Source: Varroa destructor
Lineage: Eukaryota; Arthropoda; Arachnida; Mesostigmata; Varroidae
Reading direction: 5' to 3'
DNA: 64,000 bases
Assembly: GCF_002443255.2 (NCBI RefSeq)
Contig: NW_019211454.1
Location: 25,434,782 to 25,498,781, forward strand
Under the pieces are notes generated by a model. It was not told where the DNA came from. It made no database searches and saw only the letters and a program-made list of their open reading frames with translations. A program made the position numbers and the translations under genes. Position 1 is the stretch's first letter. Each line of letters begins with the position of its first letter. This document shows positions 13,183-23,991 of the stretch, in pieces.

Positions 13183-16100
13183 CTGAACAAAGAAAAAAAA
13201 CAACCGAACAGAAAAGGAAATCCATTCGGATTATGTAGGTATTGAAGATCGGAAGACGTATGATTTATACACGAATTATGTAATATCCTCGTCGCCTGCA
13301 TCCACAGAAAAGCCGAAAATCATGTTATTGATATTTGCTAACCTCGAACTTGCAGGTTATACTTCGCGGCAACCTGTTCGAGACGTGCTTTGTTTGCCGC
13401 GAGCTTGGGCAACTTGATGTGTACGGACGCTCGGATGGTCGTGCCCAGGTTCGTTGGGCAAAAGGTCAGGTAGCCTAAACGACTGTCGCGAGAGAACGGA
13501 ATATGCCTCTCGATTTCTTTGATACCCTGTGGAAACACCCGTATTAATGTGCAGCTAAAATTACTGTTCAAAGCGCGGTGTCATCAACGTCCGGCAGTTC
13601 TACAGTCAGAAAATTTTCATAAGGCAGCTGGTGAGTGTTTTTGATTTTGAGCATTTTCATTGAGCGAAAAATTCGCGGATCACAGTTGTTTAGAAAACAA
13701 AGATTTCCGTGGTCTTGTTTGTGATGCCTTGCAATGTCAAAAACACAAATAGAATGAAAAACGAAAACGCATATCTATTCAAAATAACCAATATGTTTCA
13801 AAATACCAAATTACCATTGATAGAACATTTTCCTTTTTACAAAAATGTCGTTTAAAATACGGCAGCAGAAGTAAGCTTTACAGAGGGTACTATGCCCAAA
13901 ATAAACATACGAGAAAATACAAGTATAGATGATCGCCACGGAAGGTCAAGTTATGCAAGTGGCAGCGGTTTAATTGGCCGTATATTGCACGGTCGTATGA
14001 CTAAGTAAGTTAACTTTTTCCCGCACGAAATATGTGACGCTGAATAGTAAATATATGCCGAACACAACAAATTAACTAATAAACAACATATACATAATGG
14101 AAGCTATCATGACAGACGATGAAAAATCGTATATATGGTACAGGCAATGAGAAAGCGCTTACATTGACCAGGCGGGTAAAAACTTCTTTAAGGTCTCCGC
14201 CCTGCTGCATAGAAATAATCCGGAGATGATCCTCTTCATTTACCCAGACAAGGAATGTTTTCGCATCGTTATGGTAAATGCCACGTCCGGTGGGCCAAAA
14301 GCGGCACGCGTTCGCCGCCTGTAGGAATCTGGAACAAGCGTTGATAGCAGTCAGATGCTGAGTGAACGTTATAATGAAGTGTAATATCAGGTATTCCTTT
14401 AATATCTAGTATAATACAACTAGTACAAGTAACAAGAGCCGGTTTAGCTATCAAATAACTTGATGTATTTGGATAGCTCAAAAAGATAAAAACAATCGGA
14501 ATTGCTGAACTGTCGGTCAACAATAAGCATACGATGAGTTGAGTAGGCCTTTCAAGATTAGAGCCAGTGGTTTCATAAAACCAAACGTCAAAACGTTTCA
14601 AAACATACTTTCTCGAGGCATGCAAATACAACTATGAGATCATAAGAGGTTACTCGGTCACAGATGTTAATCTGCTCAACGGTACAGGTAGAAAATTAGC
14701 GAAATTTATATTCAATCGTAGCATTGCTCGATGGAAAAAACATAGATAGCATGTTTGTATGTTGAGATTTCGGTTCGACAAAGGGCTAATGTGGAATCAG
14801 TTTCACCATCGAGATCAATCGCTTCAAGAAAATAATTACAACGTACCTGTCACCTTCCTTGAACAAGAAGTGGTCGTCGATGAGTTGCTGTTGCGTAGCT
14901 TTGCTCATTCCGGTGAGGGGATAGTATGTACCCTTAAGTTCCCCTGTCAGTCCTTTCAGGGTTTTAGACACAATCTGCTCCATTTCTCGATATTGCTAAG
15001 AGGCAATCGTACCAAGGAAATGATCTTTGTTGTAAGTCTCGATGCAAATCAAGGAATAACAACTGCTGATTATTGGAGAATTTCATAGATAATGCTATAA
15101 GGGGAACACGACCTTTAAAACAACGCATTTCGTTTACGTCACGCTTTACTTAGTAATGGACAAAATGCTAGTTATAACAAGCATTCCTGTACACTCACTG
15201 CTTCTGTAAGGCAGGGATTGAACGGGTATCCCTGCAGAGAGCGTCCACAACGTACACGTGTGGAGATGACAAACTTCCCATCGGGATCGACGTTTTCGAA
15301 CGTGTCAAGGTTGCCGAAGTCCGAAGGTGGGTGCCGGTCCGTAGGCTTGAATCCCTGATGATAGTCGTCAATGATGGGATCAAACAAAGGAGCGAAAATC
15401 TTGTACGATTCAGCGTCAGGAGCGTAAACACCGACGCCCGAGTCAATGTTGGCAAACCCGGATTGCACGACATCGAGAAGTGTCGCACCCATTCGAGTGC
15501 TTCTGCTTTGCAGACTCTCGAGCACATTTTTTGTCAGATACTTTTTTAGCAAAGACTTGCATTGTGGTGAGGCTTGGAGCTTCTGGTAGCCGGCCTGTAG
15601 TTTATCTTTTACATCATGGGGCACTTCCTTCCGTGGAAAAAATGCCTTCAGCGCGCTGGTGCTATTTAACAGAACACAATAAAAAAAAATCAATGTTAGT
15701 CGTCGCCGTTTACTTCACTAACCAACTCACTGTAATTACAACTTGCCTTGTGCAATGTGAAATTTACGTATTTAAAGCATCCAATATGTTTAGCCTGCGT
15801 ACCGTCTATTAATAGCGGTGGTTGAGCTTACTGGAAGTAGTACAGCAGTCTTATGCCAGCGTATTACTAACAGTCGGTGTACTGCTCGACGACAGCGTCG
15901 GACATTCAGCATTCAAAGAAACACTTCCGAGTATGGAAAAAGAGGATCAGACATATCTAATGGAGTGGCTTATTCGCGTAGCCGGTACAATGGTACCTGT
16001 GCCGACTTCTCTACTCTGTTGCCTTTCATTCTTACGTTCGTACTACACTGGCATTTTTCGCGTGACTAGGACAAATGTCTTATCGTATTATGTACTCGCT

Positions 16101-17032
16101 TAATTGCGCAAGGATACTCTTTTCGCATGTATGCACGACGCTCCTATCAGCAACAGACAACAACAAATTGTAGCGAATGCAGTTTACACGAATATAAAGG
16201 TGTTGTCGCTTTCGCTGATGAAAGCGTTTTGCATGAGGCGGGAGCTATTGTATCTGTGTCCCTCTCTCTAGACTTCCGTCATACCATTGGAGGCCCAAAC
16301 ATTAGGCGCCAGGTACCACTTACCCCTGGTAAATAAGATAGCACAACACCGCCAAGGCGGGCACTGCGATCGCAGCTTTCTTCAGAGTCTCCTGATCCAT
16401 CGCCAAAGTTATCTGCCGAAAAAATCACTAAAAACTCAGCAGCGCTTTTTATCGGATTATTTCACTATGCCTATATCGCTTCTCTGCAAAATTTCATGCT
16501 TCTCTCTTTCATATTATGCATTTGTAGTACACATAAGTCACACCTAAATGTTCTGCGCACTCTACGAGGAATCATTATAAGCAGGCATAAAGAAAACAAT
16601 GTACTTCGGCCGCGGATGGCTAAGGAAACCGCTGAGTGGATGAGACGATGGTGAAGAAATGATTTAGGGAACAAATGCGAATATCTCTTTTACCGTTATC
16701 GTTAATTTGTCACTCCAGTCAGCGGGGTCACTACTCCCTCCTCCGGCAGAGCTAGACGATACAGCAACGATTCAATAGGGCAATACAAAACGGAACAAAA
16801 AGATCAACAGAAACGGTGGCGCCACTGCCAGCTGCCGAGATAGCAGTCGGTAGCAATAGCAATACGGGAGAAGAAATACGCAAGATTCAGAAGTTAAGTC
16901 ACCCGTTCATTGGGTGCTCACACTGGGTCAACTCAACTTGGACCGGCCGCCTCATTGCCTGCGGGAAAACCTACCGACTGCGTCAGGACAGAGCAGGACT
17001 GCTGCGAATCACTATCCTACTGAGTAGACTAA

Positions 17033-17069
<37 letters not shown>

Positions 17070-17676
17070 GGGGGAGGGGAGGGGGACGGGTTGTGGGTTC
17101 CTTGGCCGCCCAGCAAATAGGCACAGGCAAATCGGTAGGCTGCCGGCAGGCTGCCAGCAGGTTGGGCTGGGTCTTGTGGACTCTTGATTAGAGGGCGGCT
17201 TGAGAGCTGACGGCACGGCTTCCCGACTAGCCGCCACTGGTACTGCTGTTGCTGCTGCGGCTGCTATTGTCGACCAGATAGCGAATCGGTTGCCTTGGCA
17301 AGGCAGTACAGCACTGCCACGCATTAAGCCTAGCCCAGGTTAATCGCTTAAGCGCTCGCCGTCACGGCACTTGGGAACGTCACAACCGAACTCCCTTTAC
17401 GAAGTCTTCTCCAAACACCTACGCACACGAGCAGGCAGACAGTCGACACTAACACTTAGTTGCCCCTTATACGGAGAGCGGAAAGATGCTGCAGGGTGGA
17501 TCAGGAAAAATGAGGGGGTACGGACACACGAAATGGCAATAGCCGAATTCGAATAGTAAACTCCCAAACGCTTTTGGCTACCAGCACTATCACTGCTGCT
17601 CGTATAGGGTCATAGCGGCAGGCGGCTGACCTTACCTCAAGTGGCACCTCAGACGAAGCTGACTTCTTGAGAGCAT
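13040..17676 (-). CDS. Argk: Arginine kinase gene (six coding exons, span includes introns)
   Basis: ATP:guanido phosphotransferase that reversibly moves phosphate between ATP and arginine, the arthropod energy buffer. The exons are 17636-17676, 15199-15661, 14847-14995, 14163-14328, 13343-13526 and 13040-13182; every junction is GT-AG and in phase, giving 381 residues. Visible hallmarks: the guanidino-specificity loop [10 protein letters not shown] (residues 87-96), STRVRCGRS with Arg149 and Arg151, NEEDHLR with Glu250 and Arg254, [12 protein letters not shown] with reactive Cys296 and Arg305, Arg334, and the flexible loop [10 protein letters not shown] with Glu339. These match Limulus numbering plus 25, so the core is full length and looks catalytically intact. 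The extra 25 N-terminal residues are basic with no acidic residue before Glu26, which suggests mitochondrial import (inference). Family identity is certain; the first exon is less so. Confidence 0.96.
13343..13526 (-). CDS. Argk: Arginine kinase exon 5
   Basis: A 184-base exon, acceptor TTCCACAG and donor GTTAGC. It begins [20 protein letters not shown] and carries the signature [12 protein letters not shown] with reactive Cys296 and Arg305, then [20 protein letters not shown] and the ATP-phosphate-binding Arg334. Confidence 0.97.
14163..14328 (-). CDS. Argk: Arginine kinase exon 4
   Basis: A 166-base exon, acceptor TTCCAG and donor GTAAGC. It encodes residues 219-273: [20 protein letters not shown], then the catalytic stretch [16 protein letters not shown] with Glu250 and Arg254, then [15 protein letters not shown]. 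Confidence 0.96.
14847..14995 (-). CDS. Argk: Arginine kinase exon 3
   Basis: A 149-base exon opening after CTCTTAG and ending in AG before GTACGT. It encodes [16 protein letters not shown], then [15 protein letters not shown] and the nucleotide-binding region [11 protein letters not shown] (residues 169-217 plus two bases of Arg218). Confidence 0.96.
15199..15661 (-). CDS. Argk: Arginine kinase exon 2
   Basis: Acceptor TAAATAG and donor GTGAGT bound a 463-base exon: one base of Ser14, then residues 15-168. It holds the N-terminal all-alpha substrate-binding domain ([32 protein letters not shown]), the GVG specificity loop and the start of the catalytic domain ([25 protein letters not shown]). 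The first 16 residues ([16 protein letters not shown]) precede the normal start of cytosolic arginine kinases. Confidence 0.97.
15816..15984 (+). other. Unrecognised open stretch, possible plus-strand exon inside arginine kinase intron 1
   Basis: After an ATTAATAG that could be an acceptor, the frame stays open to 16103 and reads like natural protein for its first part: [18 protein letters not shown], then a charged stretch ending MEWLIRVAG, with a weak donor (GTACAA) at 15985. I do not recognise a family and found no partner exons. It could equally be a chance open frame; 56 codons is not remarkable on its own. Confidence 0.2.
17033..17069. repeat. GCTG tetranucleotide repeat next to a G-rich run
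   Basis: About nine GCTG units run directly into a G-run (17067-17090, G7-A-G4-A-G5) and then CGGGTTGTGGG, which could form a G-quadruplex on the plus strand. It lies in arginine kinase intron 1. Confidence 0.9.
17636..17676 (-). CDS. Argk: Arginine kinase coding exon 1 (start codon exon, predicted)
   Basis: Exon 2 has no usable in-frame ATG before the kinase core and needs an upstream exon that ends two bases into a codon. Here an ATG with purine at -3 opens 13 codons ([13 protein letters not shown]) and ends in AG before a good donor (GTAAGG). The phase fits, and the joined codon is AGC (Ser14). The peptide is rich in Arg, Leu and Ser with no acidic residue, like a mitochondrial presequence. 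An alternative first exon elsewhere is possible. Confidence 0.6.
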
Positions 17677-17681
17677 CGCGG

Positions 17682-17690
17682 CTAGAACAT
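17682..17690 (-). promoter_or_regulatory. Minimal upstream ORF before the arginine kinase start
   Basis: An ATG-TTC-TAG upstream ORF ends five bases before the predicted arginine kinase ATG. If the 5' UTR extends through it, scanning ribosomes would meet this two-codon ORF first. Its role depends on the real transcription start, which I cannot see. Confidence 0.3.
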
Positions 17691-20600
17691 CGGCTGAGGT
17701 ACAGCGAACTCAAGCCGCCTGCAGGAGAGAGGGTTTTCTGTCCTGAGACTGAATGTAGTACAGTAAACAAGACACAACACGCTTCACCGCTTAGTGGATA
17801 GCGGTAGCACGCGGCCCTACAGCGGCCACAGCAGTGTTTGTACCACTAGCGAACCGTCTCTCGGTCTATCATCCCGGCAAACGCTTAGCGAGGCTAAAGC
17901 AGTAATAGCAATTCACGACATATATTCGGAATCATGCAGACTAAGTCACTGGCAGTCTGTACAAGATAAAGCTTGCTTTTCACATCAGACTCGGGGACCG
18001 ACACGCATACACAAACCTTTGTTTGACCTGTACGCAAATAGACAAGCAACCCGTTCATTCATAGCCAAGGACCAGCAAGGTCAGAACGTGCTACAGTTGG
18101 CTTATGTAATGATAACCCCGAAGGGTCGAAATAGAAGGCTGTCAATCACCAACGTTGCTATATGACTTTAGAAACGTCGTTGTCGGAAAAAATTTGGTGT
18201 CTCATCTGCGTGTCGTGCGTAGGGCGATTGAGTGGCCTACATTTCGAGATAGGTTTTCCCATTTATTGTAGATGATACAAATAGTAAAATTATATGAGTA
18301 GTATCACTTGGTATAAGCAGTGGCGCACTCTGTCGTACCGTACTGTGTCGACAACCTAAGTTGAAATTTTAGTATTATACTAATAGGCACACCGTCATTG
18401 TAATCATCTTATCGAAACTGACTGTCGCTACGTACGGCAGGCAGCACCAGTTGGTTTCACCTACTTGGCTTCAGGCCCAACAAAAATCTATTGATGTAGT
18501 CAGTGAGTTCAGACTGGTAGAGGATTTGGAAGTTGTGCTCGTATAAATCTCATTCGTTGCTTGCAGAAATTTTTCAAGGATTTACTTCGTAATACACGGC
18601 GTATGCTGAGCCTCTTAGTGGACATTCAAGTGTTTACCAATGTCTTACGATAATCGTATATCTCCGGCGCTTTTCAGCCGCTGTTAACCTAAAAAAGCGT
18701 TTTGCATATGTTTTTACCAATTACCAAACAACAAAAGACCGAACGACTAATTTTGTACTCATCGTACTGCAACGAACTGACCGCTCGGACGGTCGACCAG
18801 TCTAACAACAAAAACGAATCGCGACTCAACCCATATCAGTGACGCTTGAACTTTTCTTGACGTTTGTTCTATTTGTTTGTCTGTTCGGCAGCGCGCTGAT
18901 CTTCTGAATGGGTTGAGGGCTTAGAAAGGGGTGGCAGCATATGACAGAAAACACTAAGTCGCCAACAGCCGATCTGGAACGAAGATAAAACATTCCAGCA
19001 CCACCGGTAACTGAATAACATCTCTGTTATCGCTTGGAGCCGTCTGCTTCAATAATTAATCCGGATTGTCATAAAGGGCGAAACCGATTCGAGGAGCGAG
19101 TGAAGACGCAGCATTTCCAGCAAACGCGCAAGAACCACGGGGCTTCTTTTCTGTACCCATCCAGCCTGACGTCCGCTTAACCGTATCCTGGAATGATGGG
19201 TTTGGAAGTAAAATAAGGCTACAGCCTTCAGGTACGTGTTGCACTAGTTGGTTCTTTGTTCTCCGTCAATATCGAGAATCAGTCGCTATACGCTAAGTCG
19301 GTGATGGAGCCGTCAACGATTTTAGGTCGAACGGATTGATTTGGCACGCTTGCCTGATACATCATTCAATCTTTGAACAGACAACATTGATCGCTTCTAC
19401 TTTTTCAAAGAAGCTAAAAATACGCCCTTAAAGCGGATAGGGAAAAAAGCATATTGTGTGTGCGTAATTGCTCAGTCTTCATATCAATATATAATGGCAA
19501 TTTATTAAATGCAAATAGTTTAGCTTATGAGAGCTATTTGCTGGCGTGTAGCGAGCGGTTTTATGTACACGTGACGTAACTTAACTTCCCCTGAGAGGTT
19601 TGTTATCAGGCGCAAGTGCGAACACAGGTCTTCAAGTACTCGACCCTGAGACCCAAATCTCACCTCGGTATAATGTTTTCTAATTAGTGGCCCTCCCGGG
19701 CCGATGTGCTATTGTCAGCGGCACGTGGTAGTCAGCTCCGGCAGGTTAGTTTGAGGACGCATCTAAAGCTTTATATTATATCTGAGTTAGCGTAAGATGG
19801 CGCACTCTGTTCTGTGTTCGTTAAAACAAGCCCGTGACCAGCTTGGTAGATCAGCCGTATGGTTAATTACTTGTTCGGCCTCGCTGGCGTATCTACGGGT
19901 AACACTGCCTTGGGACATGTGTCAGCTTGTTGTCCAATTGAAACAAGCATCCTTAATTGGAGGTCCTATGACAACTCACCCTGTCGGCAGCGGCTTAAGT
20001 GTTTACTACTTCCTCTTTCCTCGCTTACTTTCACTCACTAATAAATACAGTTTCAAACCATCGCAACGTGGCTTTGAGGCTGCATAAGGAACAGCTAAAA
20101 AGTGCATGAAAAACAGTACCTATATTTTACGCGAGTCTGCTCTCTTGTACTCACGCTTACCATATCATCATAAAATGGGTTTCCTGATCATTTCGCGATA
20201 ATACATTGCGTTTTCTACATGCACACATATGGAAACGTTGCAGCCAACACCCGCATTTGTTTGGAGTTTCTGCACCTCTTAGTGACTCAGGAGAGGTACT
20301 CGGTAGTACTACTGTGTTTATAATTGCTCTCAGGGCAACGCTATCCTTTCCCTCTCATTGTCGATTCCCTGTGTTGTTTTTGAGTGCATATTTGCCAAAC
20401 GTTCGTCTCAGCGGCTGATCTGAAGATGCCAAGTAGAAGCACTTGCGCGCTGACACCAAGCAAGGCAAATGATTGACCCTTCAGCGTCGATGACGGCACA
20501 AAAATGGAAACAGCCGCCTGCACCAGAACCACAAAGAGCGCGTTTCAAGGCTTCGAAAATCGAGTTGTTTCGTCGCTTGTCTTCGTACGGCTCAGTACGT

Positions 20601-20906
20601 TCTTCGACAGCCGTTGATTCGTCATCAAATCGACAAGGGGAATAACAGAAAACGACGAAAAGCGACTATGTAATGACAACCTCGCTGTTTTCTCCCGACT
20701 GTAAGGGAAGTCTACGGGAAAAGTATCCCAACCTCCTAGATCTTTCGACTTGACACGCGTGGGACGAGTGAGTTAAAGAAAAAGCGACAGTCTTTTTTTT
20801 TCACTGGTGTAGAGGTCTGGGTAGCCGTAGACGATTGTAGCGCTGGAGTCCCTTAACTCGTTTGGTTTATTCACTGTAACCAGTAGTTAAAATGATCGTG
20901 GTTATG

Positions 20907-20910
<4 letters not shown>

Positions 20911-20955
<45 letters not shown>
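20911..20955. repeat. (CAG)15 repeat
   Basis: Fifteen uninterrupted CAG units followed by AAGTAGCAGAAGTAG. One plus-strand frame reads as polyalanine after an ATG, but the frame has no other sign of being a gene. Confidence 0.95.
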
Positions 20956-20958
<3 letters not shown>

Positions 20959-23900
20959 TAGCAGAAGTAGCAACAATAGTAAATTTACATTCGGTAACCT
21001 CGAGCCCAGCAGTAGGGGTAGTGGCAGCGACGTCCAGAAACGAGCAGAAGGGCGGGATGTTTGCCCCACCAAATCAGGTTACAGGGGAACGAAACGACGA
21101 ACAGACCGGAGAACAAAGCTCGACTCGCTTGAGAACTTTGTGAAGGAGCTGCCGTGGACCATGAGAAACGTTTGGAAAGCTCACCCATGAAGCCATAGAA
21201 CGAAGGGTGCGGATGGATCAAGGATCGACAGCTGAATTGAAGGAAGGGGAAGAAGACGTGGAGGACACACAAGGGCGACGGCCACGCAGATGGTAAAGGC
21301 GTGCACTAATAGCGACGGTGCTGGAGCTGCCAGAAATGGCGACACCTGCTGGTGCCGCTGCTGCTGAGTTCAGTGAACAGACTGTGCCCTGGTAGAAGGG
21401 AACAAGTTCATAGCCATACTTCCCGCTTGTGCTTAGCGCGCGCGTGCACACATCCTTAGATGGCCATGGCGATCAAAACCGTGAAAAATCCACTCGTTGC
21501 TATTCTTGTCTTGCTTAAACCCCTCGAGAGTAACGATAAAGGTGTGATACGACTTAACTCGTATATTAGTTTGCCTGCACTGTACCATGTGAAGAAAATA
21601 ATTGACATAACTAGCGTTTCGGCTATGCTCCGTTGCTGGATAGATTTTAGGATTGAACAGAAGCAGTTAGATTTTCATTTGGGTAAAGTTCCATGCTGAC
21701 TACGGATTACGAATCGCGATTGAAAACTATTGTGGGATATTGAAAGGAAGGGAAGCTTAAGTATCTGCTACATCTATACATCAAGTGTGCGTCACAGTGT
21801 ACTCGTCTATGCGAACGTAGACAACAACCCGTTACTCTTTGCAACGGACGAGTATAGATGACAAAATGTGCTCGCTTGGCTTAAGTGGGCGGGGGCCTAG
21901 AATGTAGAATAAAATATTATGGACCTCTCAGTGTTTTTTTGCGCAACAGGATCGCAAAAGCGGTTCAGTTGGCTGACCCTTTTCAGGGACGTGAGGGTCA
22001 CGGTAACCTGGCGCTAGCCGGTGGTCTAAGCCGAATACACTTATCTACGGGACAAAAATCTGTCAAATGTTTTAGTTTAAATTAAAATTATCTACTTACT
22101 CTTCCGCCACCAGAAACGCCTCCCACAGACAGAACATCCTATGATGACGGAGCACGACGCTTCCTTCAATGGCTGGCTGATTTTCTGTGTCCACCGAGGG
22201 TTAGGTCCAGATGAGAGCGTTTGGTAAGCCAGGCAGACAGCTCAGAAAACGGTACGATGGAGGGCAGGAGGGAAGCAGCGTCCTCTAGAGGAGCCGTCGC
22301 TCGCCAAACGCCAGCGCCCTCTGGTCCACGCGGCGAAAATCATTTTGGCCGCCAGCCGCCTCCGCCATAGCACAGAGTGCCTCTCCATTTTCCTACCCGC
22401 CCGCCTATTTGCTTAGCAGTTTGTTCTCCTGATGCACTGTTCTTCTTCAGAGAACTGAAGGAAACAGGCCTTAGCGGCCACACACATCCCCTAAGTCAGT
22501 CTCAAGCACGCTCGTCTTCGGTACTTCCTTCTTCCGGTGGGTCAGTATCTTCCTCTTTCTTACTGCTTAAGGCTTTCTTACTGCTTGCATGGGGTTATGT
22601 TCTATAGGAAAAACGCAATGCGCCAGCAGGCGGCTAGCCAGCAGTCCAGTAGAAGGTGAGGACCCTGTTTGCTTAGCCTTCGTTCGGCGCTCGACTCTTT
22701 GCTGTGTGCCGTTTCTCTCTTCCTCTGCCCGACGTTTGGGCAGGCCTCTAGTGGGTCGGTTTGAGCTGAGCTGAGTAGCCCAAGTCGAAAGCCGGAGGAC
22801 TCCGACTGACTAGGTGGCTGTCGCTGTTGCTATTGCGAGAACAAGGAGATGGGGTTGTACACACCGTGTATTGGGGAGAAGTAGTGACATGCGGAACGTG
22901 ACAATTCAATCTAAACGCCTCGTTTCATGCCTCTTGGCGTGCCAGCCTCTTACCATTTTCTCCAAGCTCAACTATGTGCTCTTCTCCGCGCGGTGCGCAT
23001 TTTTCTGCAGTAGTGTAAGTCTGGCACGAGCTGACTCGGTTTGACCCGACGCTGGCGCCCCTATTGTCCGTTGCCGCTGGCAGTCGGCTAGTGTCGAACG
23101 AGTAACTCTCGAGACAGGTCGTAAGGAAACCAAACATACCCAGACAAAGTGTAGGAATGTTCTCCGACTTTTTTCTTTCCTAAATCTCCGTTCCCAATTT
23201 CGTCCGTCCCCTGCTCGTCGTCCTGTATCTCAGTTCGTTATCCCTACCAGCGTGTCCCTACAGAACCTAGCGGACCACCACGCCTTCCACGCTTTGTTTT
23301 CTCGCCTGTTTTCTGTGCCTCTACGTCTCTCGCTACGTATCGCTTTCTTTGTAGCTGCTTAACCAGCCATTCTCTTTCCTCTGTACTCTCACTATGTTCA
23401 TTCCTTTTTTTTTTTTGTTTCTCCACCCTTATTCGCTTATTGGGTCTTTCGAGTAACCAAGCGAACCTCGCAGCCCTCCAGATGTTTCGTGTTTTGTAGC
23501 TGCTGATTGACGAGAAGTTAAAAGCCCCTGCTCCTGTGACTAGGCTTCGTTTAGAAAGGAATAGGCGTCCCGTCTTTCCCGCAGGCACGCTGCATCCCTC
23601 CTGTCGTCTGCTTTACGCTGCGTATCTCTTGCGCTGCTTAAAAGATAATCCTGAACCCTCATCGCATTCTATTGCATCAAGCTACCTGCTCAAGCTTTTA
23701 CTCAAATGCTATCCTCTTAACGGGTTTTCTTTTTGTGGCGTTAGTCTCGACTCTAAACCTAAAGAGAAACCCGGACGGCCCTGTGGAGTCGACGCAATGG
23801 TCCGACCAAACGAACAGACGGAAAACTCTCTACCACCGTATATGGTAAGGCATCCTGCTTAGAAAGCCGTTCTGCGGGGATGGAAGGAAATGGGTTCGTG

Positions 23901-23974
23901 ATGTTGCACTCAGCACAGAACAGTATAGTGTCGACGCATAAACAGCCCTTTTTTATCACTCGTTTCGACCACGA

Positions 23975-23991
23975 ACACACACACACACACA
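23975..23991. repeat. CA microsatellite
   Basis: About eight AC units. Confidence 0.9.

Noticed and set aside
20892..21143. Polyalanine protein encoded by the CAG repeat
   Set aside because: The frame consists of the microsatellite plus low-information sequence; no splice or domain support.
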